A DNA stretch of 64,000 nucleotides from Riptortus pedestris (taxonomy: Eukaryota > Arthropoda > Insecta > Hemiptera > Alydidae): positions 76,739,001 through 76,803,000 of the forward strand of contig CM032229.1 of assembly GCA_019009955.1 (NCBI GenBank). The letters run 5' to 3'. Positions 13,333 through 25,682 of the stretch are shown piece by piece. Below the pieces are notes generated by a model that ran no database searches, had not been told where the DNA came from, and saw nothing but the letters and a program-made list of their open reading frames with translations. Position 1 is the first letter of the stretch, and each line of letters opens with the position of its first letter. The position numbers and the translations under genes are program-made.

Positions 13333-13684
13333 ATAAAAACACCTGAAAGTGTATGAGTTAAATATGTCCCTTAAAACAGATTTACACACGCATAGGCTCT
13401 CACTCTCTGTCACAAAAAAAAATCTAATTGTATAATGAGTACAGAATCAATATCTGATTATGTTAGGGTGATCTGCAGAAGAGAGCCCGCATTGCTGTCA
13501 CCGAGGTATATGTAGGAACTCATATTTTTCACTACCCACATGTGCTGTGCATTGTGCAACTATGGTAATGAGAAAATTTCTTATTGTTTTACACCTATAA
13601 GTAATGTACTACTAACAATTTTTTGTAGTGATACTTTCCTACAACCAGATACAAAAGTTCATTTTTGAATCTGGTATTTCAGGT
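13333..13684. other. Unassigned DNA
   Basis: No gene, repeat copy or RNA was recognised in this stretch. Confidence 0.4.
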
Positions 13685-13960
13685 AGGAAAATAAAGGTCT
13701 CGTTCCTTCACAGTTGTTTATTCTATTCGACAGAGCGCCCCGTTATTTCAGAACATGCGCCCCATCATCAGTGCTTTCTTCACGCGGATGCTAACAGAAC
13801 CAAGGATTTTCTGTGACTCACAGGGTCCAGTAGCATCTTTGTGAAGAGGGCACTCATGATGGAGCATATGCTCTGAAAGTTCTCTGTCGCACAGAATAAA
13901 TAACTGAGGCAGAAACGAGGATTTTGTTTTCATACCTAAGATACAAAAATCATCATGGTG
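13685..13960. repeat. Fold-back of two retroelement-tail-like arms
   Basis: The left arm (about 13685-13815, minus sense) and right arm (about 13820-13960, plus sense) are diverged reverse complements. In sense orientation each reads GTGAAGA..., GCACT(C/G)ATGATGG, GCATGTTCTGAA-like, TCTGTCG, then AATAAA and AACTG. A third copy lies at 50957-51105. The layout resembles Penelope-like element 3' tails, but no protein domain is attached, so the class is uncertain. The apparent 62- and 87-codon frames here are products of the inverted repeat. Confidence 0.5.
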
Positions 13961-14024
13961 CCATAAGATCCTTGTTTTAACTTTTAAATTGTCTCTAAAT
14001 TTGAATCTCAAAATATCTAATTTT

Positions 14025-14190
14025 GCGGCTCAGCAGCCATTTGAGTTAAAGCATTGCCATTAATCTGCCATGGTAAACCTACAGTGGCGAGTTCGATTCC
14101 ACCTGGGCAATAGGAATTTACTTATTAAATTACTTATTTATTAAAACAATTTTTTAGTGTCATCCTGGCCTAGAAAAGGGTGGCAAACTA
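14025..14190 (+). repeat. tRNA-derived SINE, diverged, 3' truncated
   Basis: The tRNA-like half includes GAGTTAAAGCATTG (A-box region) and GAGTTCGATTCCACCTGGGC (B-box region). The body with TGGCCTAGAAAAGGGTGG follows and ends in an A-run. The usual 3' end is missing. This is not a tRNA gene, because no acceptor stem closes and the SINE body follows directly. Confidence 0.75.
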
Positions 14191-16458
14191 AAAAAAAAGT
14201 AGATTTTTTTTATTTCTAAATGTAAATATTCTTTTTTTAAAAGAAAATGTCCCAATATAGAAACTTCTTATTCTAATACAAAATTTAACGATCTCACAAA
14301 TTCATTTAACTGACATTCTGTTAAAATACTGAAAATGAATTTAGCAGAAAGGTACGTTAAAAAGGAAATTATGTTTCATTTTTTTGCTTCAAGGACAGCG
14401 AGAACAGAGAAATCCAGGAATACAATTTTTGAAAAATAGCTGTGACATATCAACTACTTTTTATTTAAAAAAAAAAAAATTCTTTTAAGTCTTAGGTGCT
14501 CTTTACGCAATACATTAGTACTAAATAGAGCTTCACACCCGTTAGGATTGTCAAAGTATCTACATCACCACTATTTATGCTACAACTACTGACAACACAA
14601 AATGCACGCGTATATGGAAGTTGAGAAACACAGGCTGTACTACTGAGAATTAAATGAATATATTTTCCGTGTAAATATGTGTAGAGAGGATTATGCTGGA
14701 ATTGCCTCGGCACACAATTAATAACTGAACCGTAAACAAATTATGTTTTAACAGAGAGTAATTAATTAGCAATTATCTGATAACACAGTTAATCGAATTT
14801 AGCGACTATTTGTTCAACCCCTATAATGGGCCTTTGATAAATACGAATTGAAAAAAAACATGAGTTTTAATCGAATAAAAAAAATACAAAAATGAGGTAT
14901 TTGATTATAAGATAGAATTCATTTCGTATTTAAACATAATTATCAGTTTTTAGAGGGGAAAATAATCTTAATTCCACAATGAAGAAATAAAATATGTATG
15001 CCATATTAAAAGCTGATGAATTATAAGTTATTCAACTGATTAACCATTTCCATATGCAAAAGTAATCATTCTTGGATGAATAAAACCTCAAGTGGTTCTT
15101 CACAACTATTATTTACAACTTTAACGTTCTAACGGGTTGGAATATTATTTTCTTAGGTTTTTTGGGTTATTTTTTTTAATTTAAATAATTTATGAAAAAA
15201 AATCCGAAAGCAAAAATGTTTGAAAATTGTAAAAATAAAAAATTGTAATGGTAAAGAAGGAAACATTAGCATTTAAAAGAAAAAAGAAGAACTTTATTTA
15301 TGCAAGTTTAAATGTTTTGTTAAATCCATATTATTGCCAAATAGTTTAAATACTAACAAAATACATAAGAGGTACAAGGAAACAATAAAATTCAAACAGT
15401 TATATGGGCACAATAAATACCTCTTGGGGTTCATTTTCTCTGGAAGGGCTTATTTTATTTTAATTTATGTGATTTTTAGTTATTTTTAGGATATTTTAAA
15501 TAAACTCCCCCCCCCCCAACCCAAGTATTCATACGAATACCTATACGTTTTTAGCTATGTCAGAATTTGATAAATGTACGTGAAATAATATAATAAAAAT
15601 ATAATATGAGATTGTATAGTGTATTATTACGTTAATAACAGAAACATAGGCAACAGGGGTAAGAGGATAGAGTAGTGGGGGGGGGGGTCCAGGCAAGGGG
15701 CAAAATGTGAAATAGTGAACATTTTCGTGATTATGTCCAATAAAAATAAAATGGTATTCATCTAATCTTTTTGACAGACTAAAAAAAATTGATCTTCTAT
15801 ACATTTTCCATTATTTTGTATATTAATAATTGTTGCTATATTGAGCTAACGTTGTTGAGTCGATTTGAGGTAATAGTTAACCTTCTCAACTAATTTTGTA
15901 ATTTTCAATTTTAACTTTTATACCACTGAACGTCTCACGTTCTGCTTAAATCTCTAGAATTGTTTACATAAAAGTCTTACTCATGGGGAATAAAAGAATA
16001 TAATATGCGGACGACACATGAGCTACCCCCAGAGAGTTTTTCACGTATCTGACACCACAACACATGGAAAATCTGATTAATTTGTGCTGTTCTGTGTGAC
16101 GGACCCTTTGTTTAAACATCACTTGTTTGTTTGTGGTTGGTATTACGGATTATACACTAATAATTATATTTTATGAAAGAACTACTTTCAGCACCCTATT
16201 TTATGTGTTTGTATAAGTATAATAAATAATCACTTAAATATGAATGTCGTAAGCATGAAATTTCCTAGTATTTAAAATTATAATTTATTTCTATTATTAT
16301 TAATAGAAGAAATCTCGCCAATAACGGTAAATCAGTTCCAGGAAATTACATCTAAACGTTGGCGAAAAACCATGGTGGCCAAACTTCCCCTAGCCTTGCT
16401 TCTCAGATTAGCATACATTAATTGGAACCGTTTGAACCATCCTATACGCTCTCCGTAT
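14191..16458. other. Unassigned AT-rich DNA
   Basis: Homopolymer C and G runs occur near 15507-15517 and 15678-15688. At 16060-16108 the minus strand resembles a degraded TA-core 5' tip (GTCCGTCACACAGAACAGC). No gene is supported. Confidence 0.4.
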
Positions 16459-16505
16459 AGAATCGTATCAGATTTTAGTAATTAACTAAAATCTGATACC
16501 ATTCT
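16459..16505. repeat. Strong isolated hairpin
   Basis: The perfect arms GTATCAGATTTTAGT and ACTAAAATCTGATAC are separated by AATTA. The pairing extends outward to 21-base arms with one mismatch. It is not part of any recognised repeat copy. Confidence 0.85.
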
Positions 16506-16671
16506 GCAATACTGACAATTAATAAATCACCTCATTGTGCAAATTCAAATAATTCAGAAAATGAAGAAGTAGAGAATAAAGATCAGGGTTCCAGAATCAG
16601 CTGAGATATTTTAATCAGCTGGTATTCGAACCTATGAATTTTTCTCAAGTATAAAAATATCATATGTTATT

Positions 16672-16762
16672 TATTTACGTCAACTTTGTGCTACTGCGGC
16701 TAATTTGGACGGATTTTCTACAGGTCTTTACCCTTTTCTAGCCAGCGTGGGACTAAGGATAG
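16672..16762 (-). repeat. SINE 3' fragment
   Basis: The minus strand shows the SINE body (AGTCCCACGCTGGCTAGAAAA, written with a one-base overlap to the family form; then GTAAAGACCTGTAG, TCCGTCCAAATTAGCC and the GTTGACG tail). The tRNA-like half is missing. Confidence 0.7.
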
Positions 16763-17673
16763 AAAAGTGTATAGTATCAAGACAAAGTTGTTGTAGGTGC
16801 CCAGACCTACAATATAAATAATTAATTGTAGGTTAATCTACTTGAAGTTTAAATGGTGGTAGGAACGAAGATAAATTTCCGCGAAGGGATAATAACATTA
16901 GGCGTTTCGAGAGCATTCTTTTCCATAGCAAAAAGGCAGCTGTTTCTCACAAGTTTTGGAAAATGTTTTAGAGGAAATGATAGAACGGGAATGGAAGATG
17001 TAAAAGGATAGTGCAAATAATAATGAAAAAGTACATCATCTTTCTATAATGAAATAATAACAATTTATATAGCCAATCCACTCTATAACTACTTCTTAAC
17101 TCTTAAACAGCAAGATCCACAAATCAAGTAACAATTTCTTCTGTTCAGCAGAAAAAGAGACTTTCTTTTTTCCACTTTCTTTTCAACCATCTGTTTATCC
17201 ATCAAAATCAAATATTGAAGGACCCCCAGTATTTTTTTTTTCAACTAACTGAATATACACACGCGCACAAATATTCACATACATAAATATAATAGAATCC
17301 TGGTATAATAAGATGACTGCGTGAACTTTTAAATGTATTAATATATTTTCTAGCCTAGGTAAATAAATGATCTTAACTCCAAAGGGAAGGTATAGTATGT
17401 AGTTTAGAATCGCATAAAACTGTTTTTAATCCTTTGTGGCGATTTATTCCAATGGAGCGTTTCAGAAAATCCACTCCAGCCCTCTCTGAATAAAGCAATT
17501 TGGACCGAACACTCCTTTTAACTCCCTTGGAGGAGAAGGATATATTACGAAAAGTCTAACAGAGAGCACTGAAGATGAAACGAATGTTGTGAAAGAATTA
17601 AAGGATTCATTTTTCTATAATCCTGCAAATAAACTTTTTTTTTTTTTAAGGAATACCAACTAATGAAGTTAAA
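16763..17673. other. Unassigned DNA
   Basis: No gene or repeat copy recognised. A T-run lies at about 17636-17648. Confidence 0.4.
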
Positions 17674-18515
17674 ATGCGATTTTCGAGAAATCTCCTCAAA
17701 TATCCAACGATTTTACCTAGTAGTTGGAGAAAATGAGATACAATGAAAATAGACATACCTATACAGCGGACGCGACTTTTGTTGGATCATTACCAAACTC
17801 GATATATAAGCACTCCACGTGAACCTGAAGATAAAGTTCGTCATCAGCTAAATTCTGAGGGGGGAGGGGAGTTCAGAGGGAGCGAAAATCGAAAATTCAA
17901 TGTATGCGTTACAGTGAGTAGAAGATGAAAATTGATCGAAAGTTAATATCAAGTAAATAGTGTCATATACACTTTTACCCGAATATTAGTCAAGATGTTC
18001 CATTTTTATATTTCGGTAAACCACCGCTTTAAATCGTGGCACTTACAATAAAATTCCATTATTGTTACAATTATTATAACAATAATAGAAATCATTATGA
18101 AAAGTCTAATTCCAAGTTTAAATACCTACTGTTTCCAAAAGTGCTAGATTAGGTACATGCAAATATGTTGTGATGACGTAATCAATTAATATTTTACTTC
18201 TTGACTCAAAAAACTTTATTTGATCTCTACCACACCCTATATTAAACCTATAAAGCCTATATTTCATCCAAACTGGAAATATAATATTCATTAATGGCTG
18301 AAGACGGACCAGGAATAGGGAGGTTTAGAAGGAGGGGGTATTCGAAAATTAAAAATGTCTCCGTTATGATGAGTTGGATCGAAAAGTGTTATAGAACCAA
18401 TCTCGTTAAACTACTGATACCCTACAATTGACGCATAAATTATGTCGTGACTTAAATGTTAAGTGAGTTATTCGTATTTTCTTTTTTTTGGTCTTCAGTT
18501 AACTCTACTCATCGG
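17674..18515 (-). mobile_element. TA-core family, composite two-core form, decayed
   Basis: Reading down the plus coordinates, a degraded core 1 (17674-18035) is followed by a shared module (about 18095-18215, with TGTGATGACGTAATCAATTA). A diverged core 2 follows (about 18225-18515, with GGCTGAAGACGGACCAGGAA and TTGGATCGAAAA). The same core-module-core order recurs at 50473-51654 and 52738-53520, and in the other orientation at 32592-32930. The 3' hairpin is degraded and no 5' tip is seen. Confidence 0.6.
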
Positions 18516-18517
18516 AT

Positions 18518-18642
18518 TTTAGCAGATTTCCCTTAGGGGAAATCAGCTATTGAGGTTTTACTCATGACGGAATTTTCGAAGTCTTTCTTCAAATGTCCAT
18601 CGATTCTACCTAGTAGATGACGAAAATGAGGTCCGTTCAAAA

Positions 18643-18687
<45 letters not shown>

Positions 18688-19140
18688 AATATATATAGAT
18701 CTATCTATCTATATATTTGTCTGTTACCGCTCTAGCGGTCGCAATTTTTTTTTTGATCGTTACCAAACTCGATATTTAGTCGTTTTATGTAAAAAGAAAG
18801 ATCAAGTTCGTTAATGGCTGAAATCGAACCAGTGGGAGGGGAGGTTTATCTAAAATTTGAAATATTTCCGTTACTAGACGTCGGATCGAAAAACTGTATA
18901 GAATCAATCTTATTGCAAATTTAATTTACAATAAATATTGTTTATTCTCTATCTTGCATATTAACCGAGATATTTGGATTTTTATTAAATTTGGGCCGAT
19001 AACGAACGTTTCGAGATTCTCGCCAAAAAGTAGTTTGGCCCTTTGCCGTAACTGTTCGGCTTTCGTATGGAGATTTCTTTATTGTATAACTTCACGCCGG
19101 AAATCTGCTTAGTTCACGCAGCCCCTGCGTGACGGACTTT
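18518..19140 (-). mobile_element. TA-core family, full-length short form
   Basis: It is complete on the minus strand from GTCCGTCACGCAGGGGC (ends 19137) to the terminal hairpin at 18520-18548. The core has (TA)n at about 18646-18690 with CATA and GATCTATC interruptions. Confidence 0.9.
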
Positions 19141-19149
19141 TTATTTTGA

Positions 19150-19245
19150 AATAGAGCACTTATGTTGACATGAGATTTGCAGTGTGTCATACAAGCACAA
19201 GAGAAATTTGCTTAGTTTATGCAGCCCCTGCACGACGGATTATTT
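19150..19245 (-). mobile_element. TA-core family, isolated 5' tip
   Basis: The minus strand carries CCGTCGTGCAGGGGCTGC, then AACTAAGCAAATTTC, directly outside the 5' end of the preceding copy and in the same orientation. It is a second, diverged 5' terminus with no body. Confidence 0.7.
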
Positions 19246-20589
19246 TACTATTTAGGGCGGCAGACATTTTTTACTCTGAAATTTGTTGATTGAAATAATA
19301 TATGGCTAAGAAGGCGGTTCTAAATACCCAAGAAGCGAGTGCGGTAGTGTCGCTACCTGTCATACTGATGATGGTAAGGAGATAACATAATGACCGAGTT
19401 GGATGCTGACACTTGTATTTGAATGTTGATGAGGTAACGTCGAGACCTGAGGCAGGGCCAAATGGGAACAGGCAGCTAATTGTCTCTAGTACTAACTTGA
19501 GTACAAAGCCTAGTACATCCGCTTGTAAGCAGACCCCCCCCCCCCACCGCTCAATACTATATATTCCAGGCCAAATATACAAGGCGAACTGATATATAGC
19601 TTACTAATGTTAGACTAATATATGTGTTACGTAAAGTGAAAGTGCAATACATGGTTGGAAGAAATTAGTTTACAGAATTTCTATTAAATATTTTTATTTT
19701 TAAAGTATCTAATTGTCTTCATTAGTCACTTGCCTCTTTGTCGTCCTCACTACTTAGTTGGCAGCGTAATAATACTCAGTACTAAAGTTTTAACAAGGTG
19801 AAAATTGTCAAATTCACAACACATCTTTTTTTTTCAAAAATGCATGAATAATGTATGATTTTCAAAAATGGCTGCATAAATCCATTCAAGTTTCAATCAA
19901 TCGATCGATCAATAAAAATCCCTGAAAACATATTTTTGCTGCCAGTCATTTTATTTTGTTTAAAGCATTCCGATACATAAGTAAAACTCAAAAGGAAATA
20001 AAGAGGAACTTATATGATCAAATGTGGCATCTCTGATACTACAATGTACTTGGATGGATGCAAATAAGAACTCATTTAAATGGACATCCAGAAAGTAGTA
20101 GTAAAACTGGACGTACCAACTACCTGAATATTGAAAGAAAACCTAAGAAATAGCGGCGTTGGCAAAAAAAGAAATAGTCACCGACCTCAACAGGTATCAG
20201 TTATTTAGCTGTTCATCCACGTAGGATCCCAGACTTAGATAAGTTCTCGTCCAGCAGTGATATATGCATGGCAATGTTAATCAACTCATTCTATATGATG
20301 TTTATGACCTCACAATTTTTTTTAAAAAGCATTGTTTCATTTTATTAAAATATTTTAGCTAAAACTCTTTTGGAAACTAATTAAAATAGTAATTAGTATT
20401 ATTATTTAGACAATATACAACTCTAACGGGAAAATTATCGGTATTTGTAAAATTAAAATTAATTTCAATTGTTCACATTTTATACAATAATATAATAGTT
20501 ATTATTGTAATAATGTTTTTTTTATGAACCTAATTCAAAGTAATTTAAAAATGAAATGTGTATTGCAGATTTCAGGAATACGTTTTTTT
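19246..20589. other. Unassigned AT-rich DNA
   Basis: A 103-codon minus-strand frame at 19271-19582 shows no recognised motif and includes a G-run translation, so it is not treated as a gene. Confidence 0.4.
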
Positions 20590-20700
20590 GTTTATAAACA
20601 TCCGATTTGTGCTTCCGTGACTAACTTGAGACGGGGTTTCTACAGGATACCAACACTCTCTTCTAGACATATTGGGGCTAAGGATTTTTTTTTTTAATAA
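20590..20700 (-). repeat. SINE 3' fragment, diverged
   Basis: The minus strand has the SINE order CCCCAATATGTCTAGAAGAG, GTTGGTATCCTGTAGA, CCCGTCTCAAGTTAGTC. It is shorter and more diverged than the copies at 22568 and 25915. Confidence 0.55.
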
Positions 20701-21595
20701 TCGGATTCATCACTACAGGTTTACTAATAGAGATTATAACCAACGCCTAGACTCCCATGGCCATAGTGATCCCCAGATATATACATATTTATTGAAGTAC
20801 TAAATGATGATTTTAATTAAGGTTAAAAATTTTATTTGTAATTCAATTCACATTATTTCATTAGGAATATGATTTTTTCCTCATAAACTGTTGGTGGTTT
20901 TAAATTTCATTGTAAACAATTAAATATATTTCAACTTAAAAATCAGGACGGTAATTATTAGTTATGTTTCTTTTTTCTTATTAGATTGATAGAAAATCGT
21001 AAATTACTTACACCATCATGGTTTTTAAAATGCACTTTAAAAAATAATATTCTGATTTAATTTTAGTGTAAAATAAAATACTTTTTATTTTCAAAGTGAG
21101 ACAGAGGCCGGTTGAGTGACTTTAAAATTCCACGCCAAAACGAATGAACAATGACTAGTATCTAATTTCATCACTATCTTAATTCTTCGACTAGAAAGAT
21201 AATATGATTACTCGAAGGGCTCTAGAACACTGTTAATGACATCTAGATTTGCCACTTGAAGAAACTCTGAGCAAACTAATGAAGTGAATTTCAAATAGTT
21301 ATCTGATTTGGAATAAGAAATTCGAAGAAGAAGTAGGACTGATGAAGATGAGCGGATAAGACAGGAATGAATAAAGGTGGAGTCTCTTGAAGAAACTCTC
21401 TAATGGGAGAAAGGTAATTTAAAAACTTATTCTTCTTTCCCTCTTTCTCAAGAGCTGAGCAGTTTCTCAATGGCTCTTTCGCCCAATTCAAAAACTTGTG
21501 TCAGTACGCTTACTATAATAGGAATATATTCCTTTCCAAAGACATTTATTTTATTTCAAAATATTTATAGATAACATGCGCAATCGGAAATGCTA
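20701..21595. other. Unassigned DNA
   Basis: No gene recognised. The sequence borders the 3' end of the minus-strand Jockey pseudogene. Confidence 0.4.
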
Positions 21596-22505
21596 AAGAC
21601 ATTCAATTCCTATAATTCTTCAGACATAATGAATCTAAGAAAGAGGACCATGCATTGCGTAGATACAAGACAGAGCTATCTTCTATACGACATATTTTTT
21701 AGTCGCTTCAGGCGTCGTCTTGGGTTTTCTGGAATATATGTAGTAGATGAAAGTGATTCGACTAGAGGATTAGGATGTGCGGGAAGGAGAGAGTGGAATT
21801 TCTGATATCGAGATTTGGCGAGGGTATGGGCAAAAGGAATGTTGAGGTCGTTATGGAGAGTTAAATTGGATACGTAAAATGGGGAATCTGTAATTTTGCG
21901 GAGTATTCTGGATTGGAGGGTTTGGATTTTGTAGGAATTTGAAGGTTTAGTGGAACCCCAAAGTTCAAGTCCGTATGTCCATGTTGGTCTGAGTACTGTC
22001 GTATAATCAGTCGTTTGTTGTATAGTAATAGTTTAGATCTGTTGTGAAGTAGTCTTAGTAGAAGTCAGTACCGTCGATTCAATTCGTGTCTTTTTAGTGT
22101 GATGTGAAGTTTCCAAGTTAGTCGCTTGTCTAATGTGAGTCCTAGATACCTAATTTGTGATTTTTGAGGAATTAGTGTGCTGTTGAGTGTAACTGGAGGG
22201 CAAATGGAACGTCGGTGGGTAAATGTTACATGACTTGATTGCTGCTGTTAACCTAGATCCGCCATTGAGTCAGCCAGGATTCTAGCAGAGCTAGGTGTTC
22301 TTGTAAAGATGCCATATTTGGGTCTGAGTTGGACGTTAAGATTGCAGTATCATCTGCATAGGTAAAAAGGGAAGTTTCGGGATGTGATGGGATGTCGGCC
22401 GGATAGGCTAGGAATAAGAAAGGACTTAGGATGCCCCCCTGTGGTACACCTGCCAGCTGGGGGAATAGGGATGAGATTGAGGAACCAAATGGGACGAAAC
22501 TTAAA
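21596..22505 (-). pseudogene. Jockey-type non-LTR reverse transcriptase, 5'-truncated and frameshifted
   Basis: This is the C-terminal half of the ORF2 polyprotein of a Jockey-type LINE, which reverse-transcribes the element RNA at the target site. From about 22500 downward the minus strand reads AGVPQGGILSPFLF and then FTYADDTAIL, the YADD-type catalytic motif of the RT palm. DPNMASLQEHLALLESW follows. A stop and frameshift lie near 22200-22260, and another frame change near 22040. The thumb and C-terminal region then reads VLRPTWTYGLELWGSTKPS, SPFYVSNLTLHNDLNIPFAH and ENPRRRLKR, ending close to 21680. The endonuclease domain, ORF1 and the RT fingers are absent, which fits the 5' truncation usual for LINEs. 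A full Jockey ORF2 is roughly 900 residues; about 270 codons remain. It cannot make an active enzyme. Confidence 0.93.
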
Positions 22506-22567
22506 AGAAATTATTTCATTTTAAGAGGCTCATTTTCGATTTATAAACAGAAATAAATATATTATGT

Positions 22568-22790
22568 GGGGCTCAGGTTGCCATGCGAGTTAAGGCGTTG
22601 GTCTTAATCTCGCGTGGTAGACCGAGGGTGGCGGGTTCGATTCCCGCCCTGGGCAGTAGAAATTTATTTAGTGAGGGACTCATTAAATAAACTCCTTGGG
22701 CCCACGCTGGCTAGAAAAAGGTGGTAACCTGTAGATAACCCGTCCCTATTATAATATAAAGTGGACGCAAATCAAACCAAATAAGAAACA
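22568..22790 (+). mobile_element. tRNA-derived SINE, full length, with target duplication
   Basis: The tRNA-like 5' half includes GAGTTAAGGCGTTGG (A-box region, Ser/Leu-like) and GGGTTCGATTCCCGCC (B box). A body with CTGGCTAGAAAAAGGTGG and CTGTAGATAACCCGTCCC follows, then an A-rich tail. It is flanked by 13-base direct repeats, AAATATATTATGT at 22555-22567 and AAATATGTTATGT at 22791-22803, with one difference. Transcription would be by RNA polymerase III from the internal A and B boxes, and mobilisation would need a LINE partner. No coding capacity. Confidence 0.92.
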
Positions 22791-22803
22791 AAATATGTTA
22801 TGT

Positions 22804-23754
22804 ATTGACATATACAATTTTCGAAAATTTATTTTCTTAACATCAACCTCAATTTCCGCAACTAATTTTTGGACGAAACGCCAACTGCGCGAGTCTCACG
22901 ATCTTAGAGAGAGTCGAAGACTGATGAGAGCCCTAAAAGTTACAACTCACGAAGAAGTCGTGTCTTGTACAAATTTACCCGTGTAGCATAATAACATAAA
23001 ACATCAATAACCGTCCAAAAGTTTAAAAACAGATGACCAGAAATTAATATACGAAAATTGTACTCGGAGATTTGATTTTCACAAAGAGAATTCTTCACTC
23101 GGTAGAAGCACAAAATTAGGTCCTTAGACTCACCCGGAGACTAGAACTGGTGATTACCTCTTTATTGCTAAGAAATGTGTACGTGGGAAAAGAAAATACT
23201 TTAGTAATTAAATTATAATGATCATATTTCGGAATAACCCTCATAAAAAGCAGTATTTTCTGGACTTTGGTACACTTGTAATTCGTAATTATGAATATTA
23301 ATATTGTGATGGACTACATTGAGTCAACTGAGAAGCAATGCACTTGTTTCCATAATCCTATAATAAAGTTTTGTTTTTTTTCATCCGAGAAAGATGTCAA
23401 AGAACAGGAACAAGAAAGAGGGGAAAAGTAATTGAAACAAACTCGTGTACCTTTCTTTCTTCCACTTCGTAGGTCTTATCCTCAAAATGTCACGCGGGAG
23501 AAGTACTTCATCCACGGCTGACTACTTAATTTGGTCTTTGTCAGGGAGGGCTTTATATGATGTGGCAGAGCAATTTCAACCGGTAGGGGGCTCCGTATTG
23601 TAGTTTGCAGGGGAAGGTTTCTTAATTTAAAACATGGATTGCCCCAGGTAGAATTCCCAAGGGTGGAAGGGGAGCCCAGGAAGGATGATAAATAATGTCG
23701 GAAATGAAAGAAAACATCTTTTCAAACGTAATCATGTTATTCTTATATAAAAAC
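22804..23754. other. Unassigned DNA
   Basis: The 63-codon open frame starting at 22795 has no motif. The 23490-23690 part is slightly GC-richer. No gene claimed. Confidence 0.4.
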
Positions 23755-23833
23755 GTCCACTTTTTGATTATGGCTTATTGGGGCGGGTTATCTACAGGTT
23801 ACCACTATAACCTGGGCGGGACTAAGGATCCAT
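23755..23833 (-). repeat. SINE 3' fragment
   Basis: The minus strand reads TAGTCCCGCCCAGGTTATAG, GTAACCTGTAGATAACCCG, and the AAAAAGTGGACG tail. The tRNA-like half is missing. Confidence 0.75.
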
Positions 23834-25334
23834 AAACGTTATCATAGAGAGACTCAAAGCTGAAAGTAGAAGAAGGAGTCTACAGTTAAATATCATAAGA
23901 GTAAGGTTAATTTAAAAATGTAACATTTGGATTTGTGTAAAGAGTTCCTAAAAAAAAAAAATTATTTTCCAAATAATTCACTGATGTTGTTGAGAGTTAA
24001 TTAATGACTGAATGTAAGGAAATATCCATGTGAGGATTTACCCTTTGGGTATTAAGTTGATGACGTGTCAAAGACCATGGGACGCCCGAGGCGATGTATG
24101 GAGGTGAGTATCTGTGGTCTGGGGGAGAGCGGGTTTTATGGATATGAAGGGCCTTCGGGGATAGTACCTAAATGGCAGAGTGGTGGGGGCTTTGCAGAGT
24201 ATCCCTCGTCCAGACCCTGGGGCGTCCACTTTGATCTCATGTCGAGACTTGCAGGGAGGGGAGAGGGAGGCTTTCCCCAGTAATCCTTTGGCCGGGGATA
24301 TCACGGACGCACACAGACAGGCAGGCATATAGAGGACCACAAACACAGAGACGATTGCACGGCTCGGAATGCAATCTCTTCCTCCTCTCCTCCCCAATGG
24401 GCGAGAGAGGGAGGTTTCATCTGTTTACAATTTACGGGTTCCGAAGATATTTGGCGCAGCCCTTAGGCTCTTTTGTTGTTTGTTGTCGAGCAGTACACCC
24501 CTTGATCTGAGCTGCTGGTGTCTCCCTACCGCCTTACGAGCAAGACATCAAAACGGTAAGGGGGGAAATGCAATAACTTCACATATATAAGCACGGCTTG
24601 ACCTCCCTACCAAAAACTCATATCTCCCCGAATATTAAAGTATGAGAGTACAGACGCAATTCTGAACTTATATATGTGTATATTATGGTTCTTTGCTTGA
24701 AAACTGTATACATTTTATAGCTTATACAGACTTTTCACAGACAACTGAACTCTTTGAACTAGAGTCTGACGGAATAAATGGGACAGAAGTTCTAAATAGC
24801 CAAAGAACCGGAGGGCAAAGGGAGTGATAAGGTTTTGGCGGGAGATGGGAACACTGATAAAACGGCTATGATAAGGACGTTCCGATAATAGCCAGCAGCC
24901 CATCCATTCCCAAGGCCTTCTTCCTTTAATGGTTCCCTCCCTTCCGAACCACCCACCAATCCCAAGCGCGCTGTGTATTTCTCAAAACCATTTATCATTG
25001 CAGAGCGGCAGGAACTGCGTACTTTATGAATCGGAAACGAATGATATAGAATTTTTTTTTGTGTTACTTACTATGGCCTATAGTTGCGAAGTAAAAATGT
25101 ATCTCACACGTCTAAGAACTCATTTATTTTCAAGTAGCACAACACACATAACGCAATATAACCAGAGCTTAAGTCAGATCTGATCAGATAAAAGATGCTA
25201 AAACGTAAAACATCCATCTTCTCCTATATACATTACATCTCTACTTTTACACAAAACGCCTATATACAGTGCATGTTCTATCCTTTAGAAATCCTAATGT
25301 TCTATATTTTAATCAAACATAGGCATAAAACTAT
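23834..25334. other. GC-richer island, no gene recognised
   Basis: About 24060-24560 is distinctly less AT-rich and has open frames on both strands (24065-24283 plus, 24068-24397 minus, 24369-24590 plus). None has a recognisable domain, and they overlap each other, as expected where stop codons are scarce. A nearby exon, untranslated region or regulatory element is possible but not shown. Confidence 0.3.
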
Positions 25335-25682
25335 TTGCAATGGACCTCACCTTCCTCGTTAGATAACCCAACTTACTTTATTTTCATAAAATTAAGATTA
25401 CATATTTCAAACATTATAAGTAATAAACCAACAAAAAAGTCCGTCTCACAGGATAAGAGTAAGGCAAATTTTCCCAATAATCTTGATAGAGCTCATTATT
25501 TCTCTTATAATACGCCATTATTTATAAACTCGACTTGCTTTAAGACACTTCAGAAGCATAACATCAGTTTGGCGAATATACCCTACCTTTTAGAGACTTC
25601 AAAATTAATAGACAACAGTGGATTCTATAAAATGCAGCTGAAACTTAAGAAATTACGAGGGGAGGCGTGGGGAAATCAATGA
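25335..25682 (+). CDS. Unrecognised 115-codon open frame
   Basis: This is one of the two longest ATG-initiated frames in the window (115 codons; the other, at 60624-60971 minus, overlaps a CA repeat and a retroelement fragment). It is not a microsatellite or known-repeat translation. The product would be basic and Lys/Asn/Ser-rich, with no signal peptide, membrane segment or motif that I recognise. An AATAAA lies about 65 bases past the stop, near 25746. In AT-rich DNA a frame of this size can arise by chance, so it is listed only as a possibility. Confidence 0.12.
   Translation: MQWTSPSSLDNPTYFIFIKLRLHISNIISNKPTKKSVSQDKSKANFPNNLDRAHYFSYNTPLFINSTCFKTLQKHNISLANIPYLLETSKLIDNSGFYKMQLKLKKLRGEAWGNQ

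Noticed and set aside
21596..22505. Intact Jockey element
   Set aside because: The 5' part is missing and at least two frame disruptions separate the palm motifs from the C-terminal region.
22590..22660. tRNA gene (A and B box-like sequence)
   Set aside because: The tRNA-like segment continues directly into a SINE body with target duplications on both sides, and no acceptor stem is closed. The same holds at 14025, 25915 and 57506.
24065..24590. Overlapping frames of 72-109 codons on both strands
   Set aside because: Overlapping frames in a GC-richer stretch are expected from fewer stop codons. No domain, start context or partner exon is visible.
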